A stretch of 64,000 nt of DNA from Candidatus Woesearchaeota archaeon. Its GTDB lineage: Archaea > Nanobdellota > Nanobdellia > Woesearchaeales > ARS49. Each line of letters starts with the position of its first letter. Position 1 is the first letter of the stretch. The position numbers and the translations under genes are program-made. The stretch covers positions 124,001 to 188,000 of the forward strand of contig JAGVZE010000007.1 of the NCBI GenBank assembly GCA_018302815.1. The letters run 5' to 3'. Below, one piece after another: positions 1-9,164 of the stretch. The notes below the pieces were generated by a model, which ran no database searches, was not told where the DNA came from, and saw only the letters and a list, made by a program, of their open reading frames with translations.

Positions 1-366
1 GTCATCAAAAATAATCAGGGGAATGACAACTTTCCCGCACTTTCCTTCACCCACAGGAAGACCATACTTTTGAGACAATTCCAAAAATATCGGTTTTGAA
101 TTCACCACTATCCGAATCCCTCGACCTCCAACGAATATCCTTGACTATTTATTCCAAACTTTCCTGATTAACAGTTGTATATGTTCAAAATACTCCTTGT
201 CTTTCTTTGGATCGCCAACAAAACCTATCCGATAGTGATTCTGAGTATTGCTCAGATTACCATCACCGATGATGATTCCAATTAATTCAGCAAGATATTC
301 GTCCATACAGTTGAATAAAAATAATCGTCTTAAATACTCCACGTCCATGGCTGTCCAGTGGTTCAA
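1..366 (-). pseudogene. LAGLIDADG homing endonuclease-like gene, interrupted by in-frame TAG (145-147) and truncated by the window edge
   Basis: ORF 145-366 has LAELIGIIIGDG motif; same frame continues past TAG as SRIFVGGRGIRIVVNSKPIFLELSQKYGLPVGEGKCGKVVIPLIIFDD to position 1. Confidence 0.6.
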
Positions 367-370
367 AAAC

Positions 371-386
371 CGAAAGCATTTTAAAT
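371..386 (+). promoter_or_regulatory. BRE/TATA promoter of tRNA-Phe
   Basis: cgaaagcattttaaat about 30 bp upstream of tRNA start at 414; matches other GAAAGCTTTAAATA boxes in the window. Confidence 0.5.
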
Positions 387-413
387 CGACTCCTTGAAAG
401 TGACCTTGTCAAC

Positions 414-511
414 GGGGGTATAGTTCAGCCCGGGAGAACACATGCGCCTAATAAGCGCAGTTTAGACCGCTGAAGCCGGTGACGTCGCCGGTTCAAATCC
501 GGCTACCCCCA
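414..511 (+). tRNA. tRNA-Phe(GAA) with 24-nt intron (442-465) at position 27/28
   Basis: Acceptor GGGGGTA/TACCCCC; D-stem GTTC/GAAC; after intron removal anticodon stem CACCG-CTGAAGC-CGGTG; T-arm GCCGG-TTCAAAT-CCGGC; discriminator A. Confidence 0.88.
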
Positions 512-513
512 TT
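498..513 (+). repeat. Direct repeat copy 1 (tRNA-Phe 3' end) TCCGGCTACCCCCATT
   Basis: Identical 16-mer at 613-628. Confidence 0.75.
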
Positions 514-546
514 CATTTTCATAAATACTACGGTTTAGCTGGTTAC

Positions 547-603
547 GGATTTGAAAATCCAGAAGTCTGAGGACTTCTGTCCATCCTCGCACGCTGATGC
601 GAG
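547..603 (+). repeat. Three consecutive perfect hairpins downstream of tRNA-Phe
   Basis: GGATT-TGAA-AATCC (547-560), CAGAAGTC-TGAG-GACTTCTG (560-579), CTCGCA-CGCTGA-TGCGAG (586-603). Confidence 0.7.
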
Positions 604-612
604 CTTCGGATG

Positions 613-628
613 TCCGGCTACCCCCATT
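613..628 (+). repeat. Direct repeat copy 2 of tRNA-Phe 3' end TCCGGCTACCCCCATT
   Basis: Identical to 498-513. Confidence 0.75.
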
Positions 629-650
629 TTATTTTTATGAGGTAATCATT

Positions 651-1187
651 ATGAACTGGGTTTATGTTAAATTTCGTGAATTGGGTTACAGTAGGTTGGC
701 AGCATTTGGAAGGACGATCGAGTCCTATTTCACCGCAAATGTGGCAGCTTTATTTGACTTTTATCATGAAGTTCCTGAATTTGAAATAGAAAAAGACTTA
801 CAAACACTTGAGAAAATTTTCGATCCCGAATATACTCCGACCTTTTCGTCCAATCTAAAAAGGCCCACTCGCTTGTATGAACAAAAGCTGATGATAGCGC
901 ATCCATTAGAATCGTTATTGGGCTCAATCCATCTTGCTTATTGCCGTAACCGTGAAGATTTCGCGCCAAAACAAATAGAACGCTATCAGGCTGCACTTCA
1001 ACAGGCTGAACATGTGGACTTAAAACCCTGCGAGTGGTTTGACAAGGCAGAATTCCTAGACTTTATGAAAAAAATGGAACTTCTCGACTCGAAAGACGAC
1101 GGCGCATTCACAAAATGTCTTGAAGAAAGATACGAACAACGAAGAGCGCGATGGCAACTCCATTTGGAAAAAGAAAGGCTGGTTTGA
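651..1187 (+). CDS. hypothetical protein
   Basis: ORF with internal ATG at 651 preceded by gaggtaat RBS. Confidence 0.6.
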   Translation: MNWVYVKFRELGYSRLAAFGRTIESYFTANVAALFDFYHEVPEFEIEKDLQTLEKIFDPEYTPTFSSNLKRPTRLYEQKLMIAHPLESLLGSIHLAYCRNREDFAPKQIERYQAALQQAEHVDLKPCEWFDKAEFLDFMKKMELLDSKDDGAFTKCLEERYEQRRARWQLHLEKERLV

Positions 1188-1206
1188 CAATTTCGGCAGT
1201 ATTCGT

Positions 1207-1740
1207 TTATTTTTTCTCTAAATCTATCATATAAACAAACGCAGGCGGGGCGTTCCGCAAAACATATTCTCGTTCGAACGAACCGAAGCGTTCGAGCAAA
1301 TATTTCTCGCCCAACGAAGAATAGTGGAATTGGATGTAGCGGTGCCTTGTGATTTTGGCTATCTCGTTCAATACTTCACGATGCGCCTCTTCGTCGAATG
1401 CGACCAGCGGAAGGCCTGAAACGACATAATCTGCATGTTTCACCAACGATGAAAGCCTTCTTGCATCCTCGTTCAAAATCAGCATTCTCTTGTCCTCGAA
1501 TCGCCTCAAATCGTAACAAAACTCGGCATTTATCTCAAAAGCGACAAGCTTCGATTCAGCAGACATCCTAGCGAGCAGCTCTCTTGTTATAGCGCCTGTA
1601 CCGGCACCAAGCTCCACAATAGTTTGAGCTTTTGAGAAGTCAATGTATGAACACATCCTTTTCGCAAGCGATTTGCTACTAGGAAGAACCGCTCCTGTCT
1701 TACCCGGAGACTCCAAGAATTGCTGAACAAACTTCCACAT
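1207..1740 (-). CDS. SAM-dependent methyltransferase (phospholipid N-methyltransferase-like)
   Basis: ESPGKTGAVLPSSKSLAKRM...IVELGAGTGAITRELL...LVAFEIN. Confidence 0.75.
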   Translation of the reverse strand: MWKFVQQFLESPGKTGAVLPSSKSLAKRMCSYIDFSKAQTIVELGAGTGAITRELLARMSAESKLVAFEINAEFCYDLRRFEDKRMLILNEDARRLSSLVKHADYVVSGLPLVAFDEEAHREVLNEIAKITRHRYIQFHYSSLGEKYLLERFGSFEREYVLRNAPPAFVYMIDLEKK

Positions 1741-1819
1741 ACCATTGTGACGATAATGCCCATTTAAAAAGGATGCGTTTGCAACAGCGCGTTCAATGTG
1801 TCATATCTGCGGAATAAAT

Positions 1820-2704
1820 TCAGTCCAGCTCAAATTTTGCGCCATAATTGTCTCGGGTATATTCGTTCAACCAAGGTTCATCTAAAAAAGAAAACGCGAA
1901 CTTTTCAGCAGAATTCCATTCAAGAATGCCGATGCAGTTCTTGTTCAATTCACGGCGTCGCCTGAAATTTACTTCGTTCAAAATGTATCCTCTTGTTTGA
2001 CCTATTGGTTCGAGTTCTTGACCTATTATGTGATAATGACCGCAGAAAATAATACTCGGCTGTTTGAATTCCGCCAGTTTGCGAATCATATCAGACCCGC
2101 TCTCGTTCAATCCTCCTTGGTATGGCTGGTGTGTCAATAGAATGTCAAACTCTTTGGATGAGAGCTCTTTAATTTCGCAGCGTTTGAATTCGAGTCCGTG
2201 GCAGTACTGTTCTAATCCTCCAAGAGAGCCTATCTTTATGTTTTTGTCCTTTGCATCGAACTCAAAAATTTTGCCATTGGGCAAATATTGCATTCTGCCG
2301 TGATAATCTACTGGAATGGGAGAGAATCCGAAACGTTCTATTACTTTCAGGTATTCCACATCTTCATGATTGCCTTTCACCCATATTATTGGCGCGCGAA
2401 GAGCGTTAGGATTTTCCTGATCCAGTATTCTGACTTTAGAAGAGTTAGTGAGGTAGTAAGGGAAACTGATTTCTTCAATGTCTCCTTTATCAAACGCGAA
2501 TCTTTTGGTCGCAGGGTCCAATCTAAAGTACGGGTCAGGCCACGCTCCGAAATCCCCTACTTGAAGTATCAAATCTATTGATTGACCCGTTTCCACTTCG
2601 AACCTTCGAAGAAGGCCAAACGCCAATGAGAAGTGGCCGTGCAAATCTCCTAGAACTGCAATCCTTAGCGGGTCACTGTTTTGAAGGCAATGTGATTTTT
2701 CCAT
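1820..2704 (-). CDS. calcineurin-like metallophosphoesterase
   Basis: VLGDLHGH, QVGDFG, VKGNHED, LLTHQP, CGHYH motifs. Confidence 0.8.
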   Translation of the reverse strand: MEKSHCLQNSDPLRIAVLGDLHGHFSLAFGLLRRFEVETGQSIDLILQVGDFGAWPDPYFRLDPATKRFAFDKGDIEEISFPYYLTNSSKVRILDQENPNALRAPIIWVKGNHEDVEYLKVIERFGFSPIPVDYHGRMQYLPNGKIFEFDAKDKNIKIGSLGGLEQYCHGLEFKRCEIKELSSKEFDILLTHQPYQGGLNESGSDMIRKLAEFKQPSIIFCGHYHIIGQELEPIGQTRGYILNEVNFRRRRELNKNCIGILEWNSAEKFAFSFLDEPWLNEYTRDNYGAKFELD

Positions 2705-3023
2705 ACGCTCCTATGATCGCAGTTATATCATTGTTCTTATCAAGGCGCACTATGCGGACCGGCGCATCTTTCACAAAAAAAGCGATATTTTTTTTCTTAT
2801 CATTCACTGATCCATCAAATTCTGTCTTTATGACTGCGGTTGCGCCATCAAGATCAAAATATTCGTAAGTCAGCGCACGTTCAAGCAAATTACCTGCACC
2901 GTATCTTTCTTGGCGAATCACTTTTCCAAGTTCATCCCTATACTTCCGGATATGGGCATGCTCGGCGGATTCCTCCTGAGAAAGCGCTTTCAAGTCACCA
3001 CAACGATAAAGCTCTATATTCAT
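2673..3023 (-). CDS. hypothetical protein
   Basis: ORF; likely start at internal Met MNIELYRCGDLK. Confidence 0.5.
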   Translation of the reverse strand: MNIELYRCGDLKALSQEESAEHAHIRKYRDELGKVIRQERYGAGNLLERALTYEYFDLDGATAVIKTEFDGSVNDKKKNIAFFVKDAPVRIVRLDKNNDITAIIGAYGKITLPSKQ

Positions 3024-3061
3024 ATAAAAACAACACAATAGCCCATTTATAAACCTTTTCA

Positions 3062-4165
3062 TTAATAAGTGATAACTTTTGCCCCTGCGGATCCGATAAG
3101 AACTTTCAAGATTATCTTGTGCTTATTAACATCGATGATGTGGGAATCAGGATATTCCTTGCTCAATTCAACGGCTCTCTCATGCAGTTCCTCTTTTCTT
3201 TTCCATGTGCTCTCATCAGTAAAAACAAGATGAATGGGCCGATTGGATTTTCCCGCAAAAGTCAGATTAGATAAATTTCTGAATAATTCAACGAACGGCC
3301 CTGAAAAACTTGGTTGCAAGGCACAATCCCTGCCCATGGGAGCGGTGTTCCTCATACCACGAGTTTCGAATAAGAACTTTTTAGACAAATTCCCGAACAT
3401 CTCATCGAATAAACCATCCTTTAAAACAATCAAAATGTCAACATCACTCGTCTTATCAAAATCCGAAGGCAAGCCTAATTTTTTCGGATTATTTGAATAT
3501 CCGGTGATCAAGCTACCATACAGGACAAATAAGATGGGCTCACCATTAAGAGTAATCCTAACGAGTGGGTCAGAAGAGAAAAAATTCAGGATACTTCGCT
3601 GACATTTGCGTATGTTCTCATCGCTCGCCTGAGGCCCGGGCGGATAGCTCTTCTTGGTGGACACTTTTTCCTTCAAAGCCTTCTCGATTTTTTTGAAAGA
3701 GTTCGAAGACAACTTTCCTCGTATCGTACTCAAAAACTGCTCAACCTCGTCTTCTTCCAAATATTTTCTTGCAAGCAATTGCTCAAAATGAGTGCGCGCA
3801 CTATCTTGGCTTTCCATGCGGATAAGTTTGGATAATTGCAACTTTTCCAAAGAGATAATATCATTTAGTAATGCTTGAAGTTGATCATGCCTTTTTTCAC
3901 GAGTGGCGGCTTCTATGGCCTGTCTAGCATCAGCTAGCACTTTATTGCATAATGCCACAAGCTCATCTATTGCCTGCGCTTCCTGTATTTTCTCGTTATA
4001 CCGCCTCAATTCTCGAATTCTTCCTTCAAGATCCTCCAATTCCTGCAAATCCAGAACAAGTATAGCTTTCAGCTGATTTTCCACTAATTCGGGCGGAGTC
4101 TTGCCGCTCAGAATATCTTCTGCTCTTTCCTGAATCAACTTCGCGATTTTGACCGCTGCGCCCAT
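3062..4165 (-). CDS. coiled-coil protein with nucleotidyltransferase domain
   Basis: LFVLYGSLITGYS...KTSDVDILIVL (GS-x-DxD NTase signature). Confidence 0.6.
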   Translation of the reverse strand: MGAAVKIAKLIQERAEDILSGKTPPELVENQLKAILVLDLQELEDLEGRIRELRRYNEKIQEAQAIDELVALCNKVLADARQAIEAATREKRHDQLQALLNDIISLEKLQLSKLIRMESQDSARTHFEQLLARKYLEEDEVEQFLSTIRGKLSSNSFKKIEKALKEKVSTKKSYPPGPQASDENIRKCQRSILNFFSSDPLVRITLNGEPILFVLYGSLITGYSNNPKKLGLPSDFDKTSDVDILIVLKDGLFDEMFGNLSKKFLFETRGMRNTAPMGRDCALQPSFSGPFVELFRNLSNLTFAGKSNRPIHLVFTDESTWKRKEELHERAVELSKEYPDSHIIDVNKHKIILKVLIGSAGAKVITY

Positions 4166-4207
4166 ACTTGTTACACTAGCGTTTGATTATTTAAACATTG
4201 TCTGTTT

Positions 4208-6337
4208 TTAAGTGACTGTAGCGAACGCGGCAACTCCAACTATGCGTGACGCTATCAAGTTAAAGATAATCATCACTGCGCCCGCTATAAGGCAATAAAG
4301 AATAGTGCTGCGCAAAAGATTGTTACCAAGAAGATAACGCTCCTGAAGCTTGTCAGCACCATTCTCAACACCACTTGAAAGAATAGTCAAAACGTAAACA
4401 ATCTGGAACACGTAAACACCCACAACAGCCTGGAAATAATACGTCGGCACACCATCACCAAAGAACGTCGCTAAAGTCCCAATCTGAGTGCCTGACTGGT
4501 CTGAACCAAGCTGGTTGATGCTCTTACCCAGATTTCCAATAATGTACGTTATCATGCTCGTGATGCCGATAACTATTCCCGCAATCATCGGCGTTAAGAA
4601 CGCTATCTGCGATTTCATATCAGAAATGATATCCGCCATCAAATCCTTCAAACGCTCATTGACCTTATGAATCTCCTTGATGTACCTTGCGACATTAAGC
4701 AAAGCCTGCGCCGCGATAAGCGGACCCTTCTTCACGCTCTCAATAAGAACTTTCATCGAAGATTGGATGATCGCGCTTGGATACGAAGACAAAGCGCCAG
4801 TCTGCGGGTTGAAAATAGCCTCGCGAACGCTCATGCCAAGCTTGCTGATGTTTATCGCCACAAGCTTGAAGAACCTACCAGAAGTAGAATCCTCCATGAC
4901 TTCAGCAACCTTTTGAAACGCAATCTCCGCAGGAATACCATCACCCAAACGATTGCCAAGCTGGAAAAGAGCGGAAGAAAACTCATCCTCGAGTTTTTTC
5001 GCCTCATCACGTATCTTGATGACGTTCTGACTCTTTAGTCTGAAATAAAGCCCGATGCTGAAAGCGAACGCGAGAGGAATGAACAAAGAAAGAATGCTAG
5101 AACCCAAACCGAACGGGCCAAGCATCAATCCTTCTATCTTCGTACTCTCCTTGTAACCTAAAAATTCGAAATTACCAACAACAAGATCGTACGACGGATT
5201 CACGAAATGGATAATCAAAGGAGCAAAACCAATCAAAAGAAGCGCGATTCCGCACATAATTGCCACACTCGCAGGAGGAATAGATATACCTGCAATTATC
5301 AGATTTCGGTATTTCCTAAGTTCAGGATTAGTCTCAGACACATCAGAATCACCATAACCTGTCGGACGATTAGACAAAATATTTCGGCCCATGAAATAGA
5401 CAGTCATAGGCAAAGCGACATTATAGAGCGCAGCGATATGATACCACGCGATACCCTCCATAAAGCTAACCATAAGCGGCAAAATGACAAGACCCAAAAT
5501 CGGCAGGATAACACCAAGCATGTAAATCATCGTTATAGGGCTCTTGAGATTCTGAGCGTAATGCAACATCTTCTCATAAGTCTCATCAAGCATGACATCA
5601 AGCGCCTTGTCAAGCAAACTAAGTCTGCGCTCATCAGAACTCTCAAACAAACTGCTCTCAATCAAATGGAAAGACTCGACGAACTCCAAGTTGAACTTTC
5701 GCCAGCCATTAAGATACGACTCCAAACTATCCTTAATGCTCTCAAACTTACTGTTCTCAACATCCCAAATCACCTTTCGCAAATCGAGGCTCAGCGGAGG
5801 CGCCAAATGCTCTGAAGCAAATTCAATAGCAAGCTCCAAATTCGAAGTATGCCTCATATACGTGACAACGTAGAAAATACACAAAACCATCTGATTGCTA
5901 GACTTGATGCGCCAAAGATTCGCCATAAACACAGGAATTTTCTGCAGGATGGCTATTCCTGTGAGCCCCAACATCAAGCTGAACAAAGTGAAAAACATCG
6001 AATCATAAATCACGAGGAAAATAAGCAAGCTGAGCAGGATGAAAGTCACAGGAAGCAAATAACTTGCAGCAAGAACTCCCGCGGGAGTTACCTGCAAATG
6101 GCACGAGTCCAACAAATCCTGCAACTCTTCCGCTTTTTTAGGAGGAACTTTCAGCTTTAGAATCTTCTCACAGCCATTGCACACCTTCTCGTAAATAGAC
6201 ATGTGATTAGGAAGAAGCTCTGAACGAAACGCCTGATATTCTCTGCTGTAAATCGCAGAACTCCCCACGCTCGCCTGCACGTCAAGCTGCGCTTCAATCT
6301 TCTTCTTATACTTCGCTATGAGTTCATCGTCGCTCAC
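4208..6337 (-). CDS. FlaJ/TadC-type (T2SSF) secretion platform membrane protein, duplicated domain
   Basis: Multi-TM protein with two GspF-like halves, start overlaps the upstream secretion ATPase gene. Confidence 0.75.
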   Translation of the reverse strand: MSDDELIAKYKKKIEAQLDVQASVGSSAIYSREYQAFRSELLPNHMSIYEKVCNGCEKILKLKVPPKKAEELQDLLDSCHLQVTPAGVLAASYLLPVTFILLSLLIFLVIYDSMFFTLFSLMLGLTGIAILQKIPVFMANLWRIKSSNQMVLCIFYVVTYMRHTSNLELAIEFASEHLAPPLSLDLRKVIWDVENSKFESIKDSLESYLNGWRKFNLEFVESFHLIESSLFESSDERRLSLLDKALDVMLDETYEKMLHYAQNLKSPITMIYMLGVILPILGLVILPLMVSFMEGIAWYHIAALYNVALPMTVYFMGRNILSNRPTGYGDSDVSETNPELRKYRNLIIAGISIPPASVAIMCGIALLLIGFAPLIIHFVNPSYDLVVGNFEFLGYKESTKIEGLMLGPFGLGSSILSLFIPLAFAFSIGLYFRLKSQNVIKIRDEAKKLEDEFSSALFQLGNRLGDGIPAEIAFQKVAEVMEDSTSGRFFKLVAINISKLGMSVREAIFNPQTGALSSYPSAIIQSSMKVLIESVKKGPLIAAQALLNVARYIKEIHKVNERLKDLMADIISDMKSQIAFLTPMIAGIVIGITSMITYIIGNLGKSINQLGSDQSGTQIGTLATFFGDGVPTYYFQAVVGVYVFQIVYVLTILSSGVENGADKLQERYLLGNNLLRSTILYCLIAGAVMIIFNLIASRIVGVAAFATVT

Positions 6338-8592
6338 TTGCGCACCGCCCGTTTAAGCCACTCGTTCCACCTGAAAAAAATCTTCTCCGAATCAAGAGTT
6401 CCCACTTCCTCACGAACCTGCTCTGAAATCAAATGGAACTCATCATTCGCCTTGATGTAAAATTCAGCCTCAAGCAAGTTCGGATCTTTAAGCTGATTCG
6501 ACACGTTAACCATAGTCTCCTTCATCTTCGCGCGCAAGTTTATGTTATCCCACACAGCATCCCAATTACCCGCCCACTCCTTGACATTGCCCGCGATAGA
6601 CTTTATCACATCACTATCACCCCTTAGCAAGTCGTTGGTAGGAACAAGCTGGTCGGTCTGAGGGTCATACTTGAACAAGTCAACAAAACCATTCTCTGAC
6701 AAAGGATCCTGCTCCCAAAGCTTTCTCACTTCAGTTATCTGCGTCACACGCCTGTAACGGTGGATGCCATCCGGAGAACGCACCGGGTTTGCAACAATAA
6801 TAATATCGGTCGCCTTGAAACTCGTCCTAGGAACACCCAAATCATTCACGACACGATCAAAAACACCATAAGGACTATCACCGTGGATAGTGCCCGCGAC
6901 AACGTTCGCCAAAGCTCCGACACGCATAGCCTCATACAACGCCTTCGCCTCAACGCTACGCACTTCTCCAACGATAAGACTCGAATCACCCAAACGAAGC
7001 GTAGTTCGAATACCCTCATCAGCGCTAACCTCCGTCGTTCCTCTTGTAAGCGCGGAAGCCACCTTCATACTCTGAATATTGTAATTTAGCTTTCGCAACG
7101 ATTCGACAGGTAACTCTAAGGTGTCTTCAATTGTAATAATCCTGGATCTTCTCATAATTTCCACCATAACGCTTCCTAGCAAAGAGGTCTTACCGCTGCC
7201 CCTAGTACCCGCGACCAGCATAGTCCTGCTACCATCAATTAGAAAACTCATAACGCCCGCAGCCAGCGGGTTAATCATCTTTGATTTCACAAACAGCGGA
7301 ATAGTCCAAGGCTTATCCCTATGCCTACGCCACGAATACGCAAGACCAGTCGGATTCAACGGAGCCGTAATAGCAGAAATACGCGCCCTCGCATTCGGCA
7401 AAATAAGCTCAGTATCAAGAATCGGATTCGCCTCATCAAGAGGCCTTCCAGAAATCATTCTAAGTTTCGAAGCCCAACTTTCTCCTTCCGGAGCGGTTGG
7501 GATGATATTAGTTGTGCAATCACCAAACTCATCATGCACGATGAAAATCGGAATTCTGCCCATAGGACTATTGACAGAAATATCCTGAATCTTTTCATCA
7601 GAGAGCAACACTTCCATCAAGCCGAAACCCACAGTATAGCGCACCAAAATCTCGGCCAGCTCATCACGCTCCTTTGCCCTCAAATGAATATTACGATGGC
7701 TCGCAAGCTCCTCCAACAAATCGCTTCCAATAGAAGTGAAAACAGCGCGCATACGCTCAGGGTCAACAAACTCAGAACGCTTAGGCTTATGCTCAGAAAG
7801 AATATTCCTTGCAGCATCGATAAGCTCATACTTGTCATAATCAAGCTTGAACTCCGCAGGAACCATATGATACAAGAATTGAACCGTCTCGGGCTGTTTG
7901 AAAATAGTAATCTCAGTGCTACCAACCTGATAGCTCGCAAGCTCCTCTGCGTCAGTTGGGAACTGCGCCATCAACTTCGTGAACATAAAATCAGGCTTAA
8001 TCGCAGGAGAGAAAAGCCTGCGATAAATCGAACGATCGCCAATCTGGAAACCCGCAAGGAACGGCTCTGCGAGCTTTATCATCTTAAGCTGCTCGAACAT
8101 CCCAATAGTTTCATTCAACAATCGGTAATAATTCTGCAGACACTGCACGCCTTCTTGGTTCACCGCGCCGGATTCGACAAGCCTTCGCTCTTCCCTGCCC
8201 AATCTAACAAGCTCAACATACGCTCCAACAGGATCAGCTTTAAGCGTACGAGTCAAAATGTTCAAAATATTCGAGTATCTAGGATTCACCCACTTTGCGC
8301 ACCCCGGCTTTGAAAGAATACCATACGCGAATTTTTGCTTCACCAACTGCTTGTAAAGCGAAGCCACCTCGCTTAAAATCTGCGCCTGAACCTCATCATA
8401 CTCAAAATCACGCTTTTGAACGAAAACAATCTGGGTAACGGTTCCGACTTCGGACAAAATGTCCATCGTCATCGCCATAACCCTAGAATCATCTTCTAAA
8501 CTCGGGAAGAAAGAACACGAAGCGCAGTCTATGCGGACAGTAATATCTTCTCCTTCACGGATAACCTCGTACTTACCGCACTCCATGCCCAC
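6334..8592 (-). CDS. type II/IV secretion system ATPase (FlaI/VirB11-like)
   Basis: GTRGSGKTSLLGSVM Walker A, RIITIEDTLELP, ADEGIRTTLRLGDSSLIVGEVRS, GTIHGDS. Confidence 0.9.
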   Translation of the reverse strand: MGMECGKYEVIREGEDITVRIDCASCSFFPSLEDDSRVMAMTMDILSEVGTVTQIVFVQKRDFEYDEVQAQILSEVASLYKQLVKQKFAYGILSKPGCAKWVNPRYSNILNILTRTLKADPVGAYVELVRLGREERRLVESGAVNQEGVQCLQNYYRLLNETIGMFEQLKMIKLAEPFLAGFQIGDRSIYRRLFSPAIKPDFMFTKLMAQFPTDAEELASYQVGSTEITIFKQPETVQFLYHMVPAEFKLDYDKYELIDAARNILSEHKPKRSEFVDPERMRAVFTSIGSDLLEELASHRNIHLRAKERDELAEILVRYTVGFGLMEVLLSDEKIQDISVNSPMGRIPIFIVHDEFGDCTTNIIPTAPEGESWASKLRMISGRPLDEANPILDTELILPNARARISAITAPLNPTGLAYSWRRHRDKPWTIPLFVKSKMINPLAAGVMSFLIDGSRTMLVAGTRGSGKTSLLGSVMVEIMRRSRIITIEDTLELPVESLRKLNYNIQSMKVASALTRGTTEVSADEGIRTTLRLGDSSLIVGEVRSVEAKALYEAMRVGALANVVAGTIHGDSPYGVFDRVVNDLGVPRTSFKATDIIIVANPVRSPDGIHRYRRVTQITEVRKLWEQDPLSENGFVDLFKYDPQTDQLVPTNDLLRGDSDVIKSIAGNVKEWAGNWDAVWDNINLRAKMKETMVNVSNQLKDPNLLEAEFYIKANDEFHLISEQVREEVGTLDSEKIFFRWNEWLKRAVRK

Positions 8593-8684
8593 CTCTTTAC
8601 GTTACTTATACCACTCTATCAGAGTCACACAATATTAATATCCCTACCTCCTCTTAAATCGTTCATAACTATATAAACATAACC

Positions 8685-9161
8685 ATGCCCGAACTACCAC
8701 CGCCACCATCAAAAGCTCCTGAACCAAGACAACCAGCGGAGCCATCGTCTGATGCAAACGAACAGCTCAACTTAGTTCGAGCGCGCCAACGAGTAGGCGA
8801 AGAAAGGTACAGTGAATTACGCAAAAAACTACTTTTGATCGAGAACAATATGCTCGCAAACCAAAAACGCTCCTTGAACGATGTCAAATCACTGCAGACA
8901 GATCTTAATGAATTGAAACGAACCATACAGGCTGCCGAAGATAAGATAATCACCATAATCAAAGAACTCAGATTGACCGCGCGACGCGAAGACATAGATG
9001 TACTGAAACGATATTTGGAGCTTTGGGACCCTGTTCGATTCGTCAGCGTCGACCAAGTCGAAAAAATAATAGACGAAAAACTCGGCGGGCACGAAGAAGA
9101 ACACCACGAGACAAAGGATACTTCACTTGTGAAAAAGCCGAACTATGACAGCCCTTCTTAA
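8685..9161 (+). CDS. FlaC/FlaD/E-like archaellum accessory coiled-coil protein
   Basis: C-terminal DVLKRYLELWDPVRFVSVDQVEKIIDEKL resembles FlaD/E domain; adjacent to ATPase. Confidence 0.55.
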   Translation: MPELPPPPSKAPEPRQPAEPSSDANEQLNLVRARQRVGEERYSELRKKLLLIENNMLANQKRSLNDVKSLQTDLNELKRTIQAAEDKIITIIKELRLTARREDIDVLKRYLELWDPVRFVSVDQVEKIIDEKLGGHEEEHHETKDTSLVKKPNYDSPS

Positions 9162-9164
9162 CGA

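Noticed and set aside
145-147. Pyrrolysine/amber recoding across the genome
   Set aside because: Many intact genes here end in TAG with no sensible readthrough, so a local nonsense mutation is the simpler reading.
442-465. Class II (long variable arm) tRNA or Ile anticodon AAT from hairpin TGCGC-CTAATAA-GCGCA
   Set aside because: That hairpin leaves an unpaired 27-nt variable region. Treating it as an intron gives a perfect tRNA-Phe cloverleaf.
5207-5815. 202-aa + strand ORF
   Set aside because: Antisense to the FlaJ-like gene; no supporting motif.
7321-8313. 330-aa + strand ORF
   Set aside because: Entirely antisense to the FlaI-like ATPase; Arg/Ser/Asn-rich shadow ORF with no recognisable motif.
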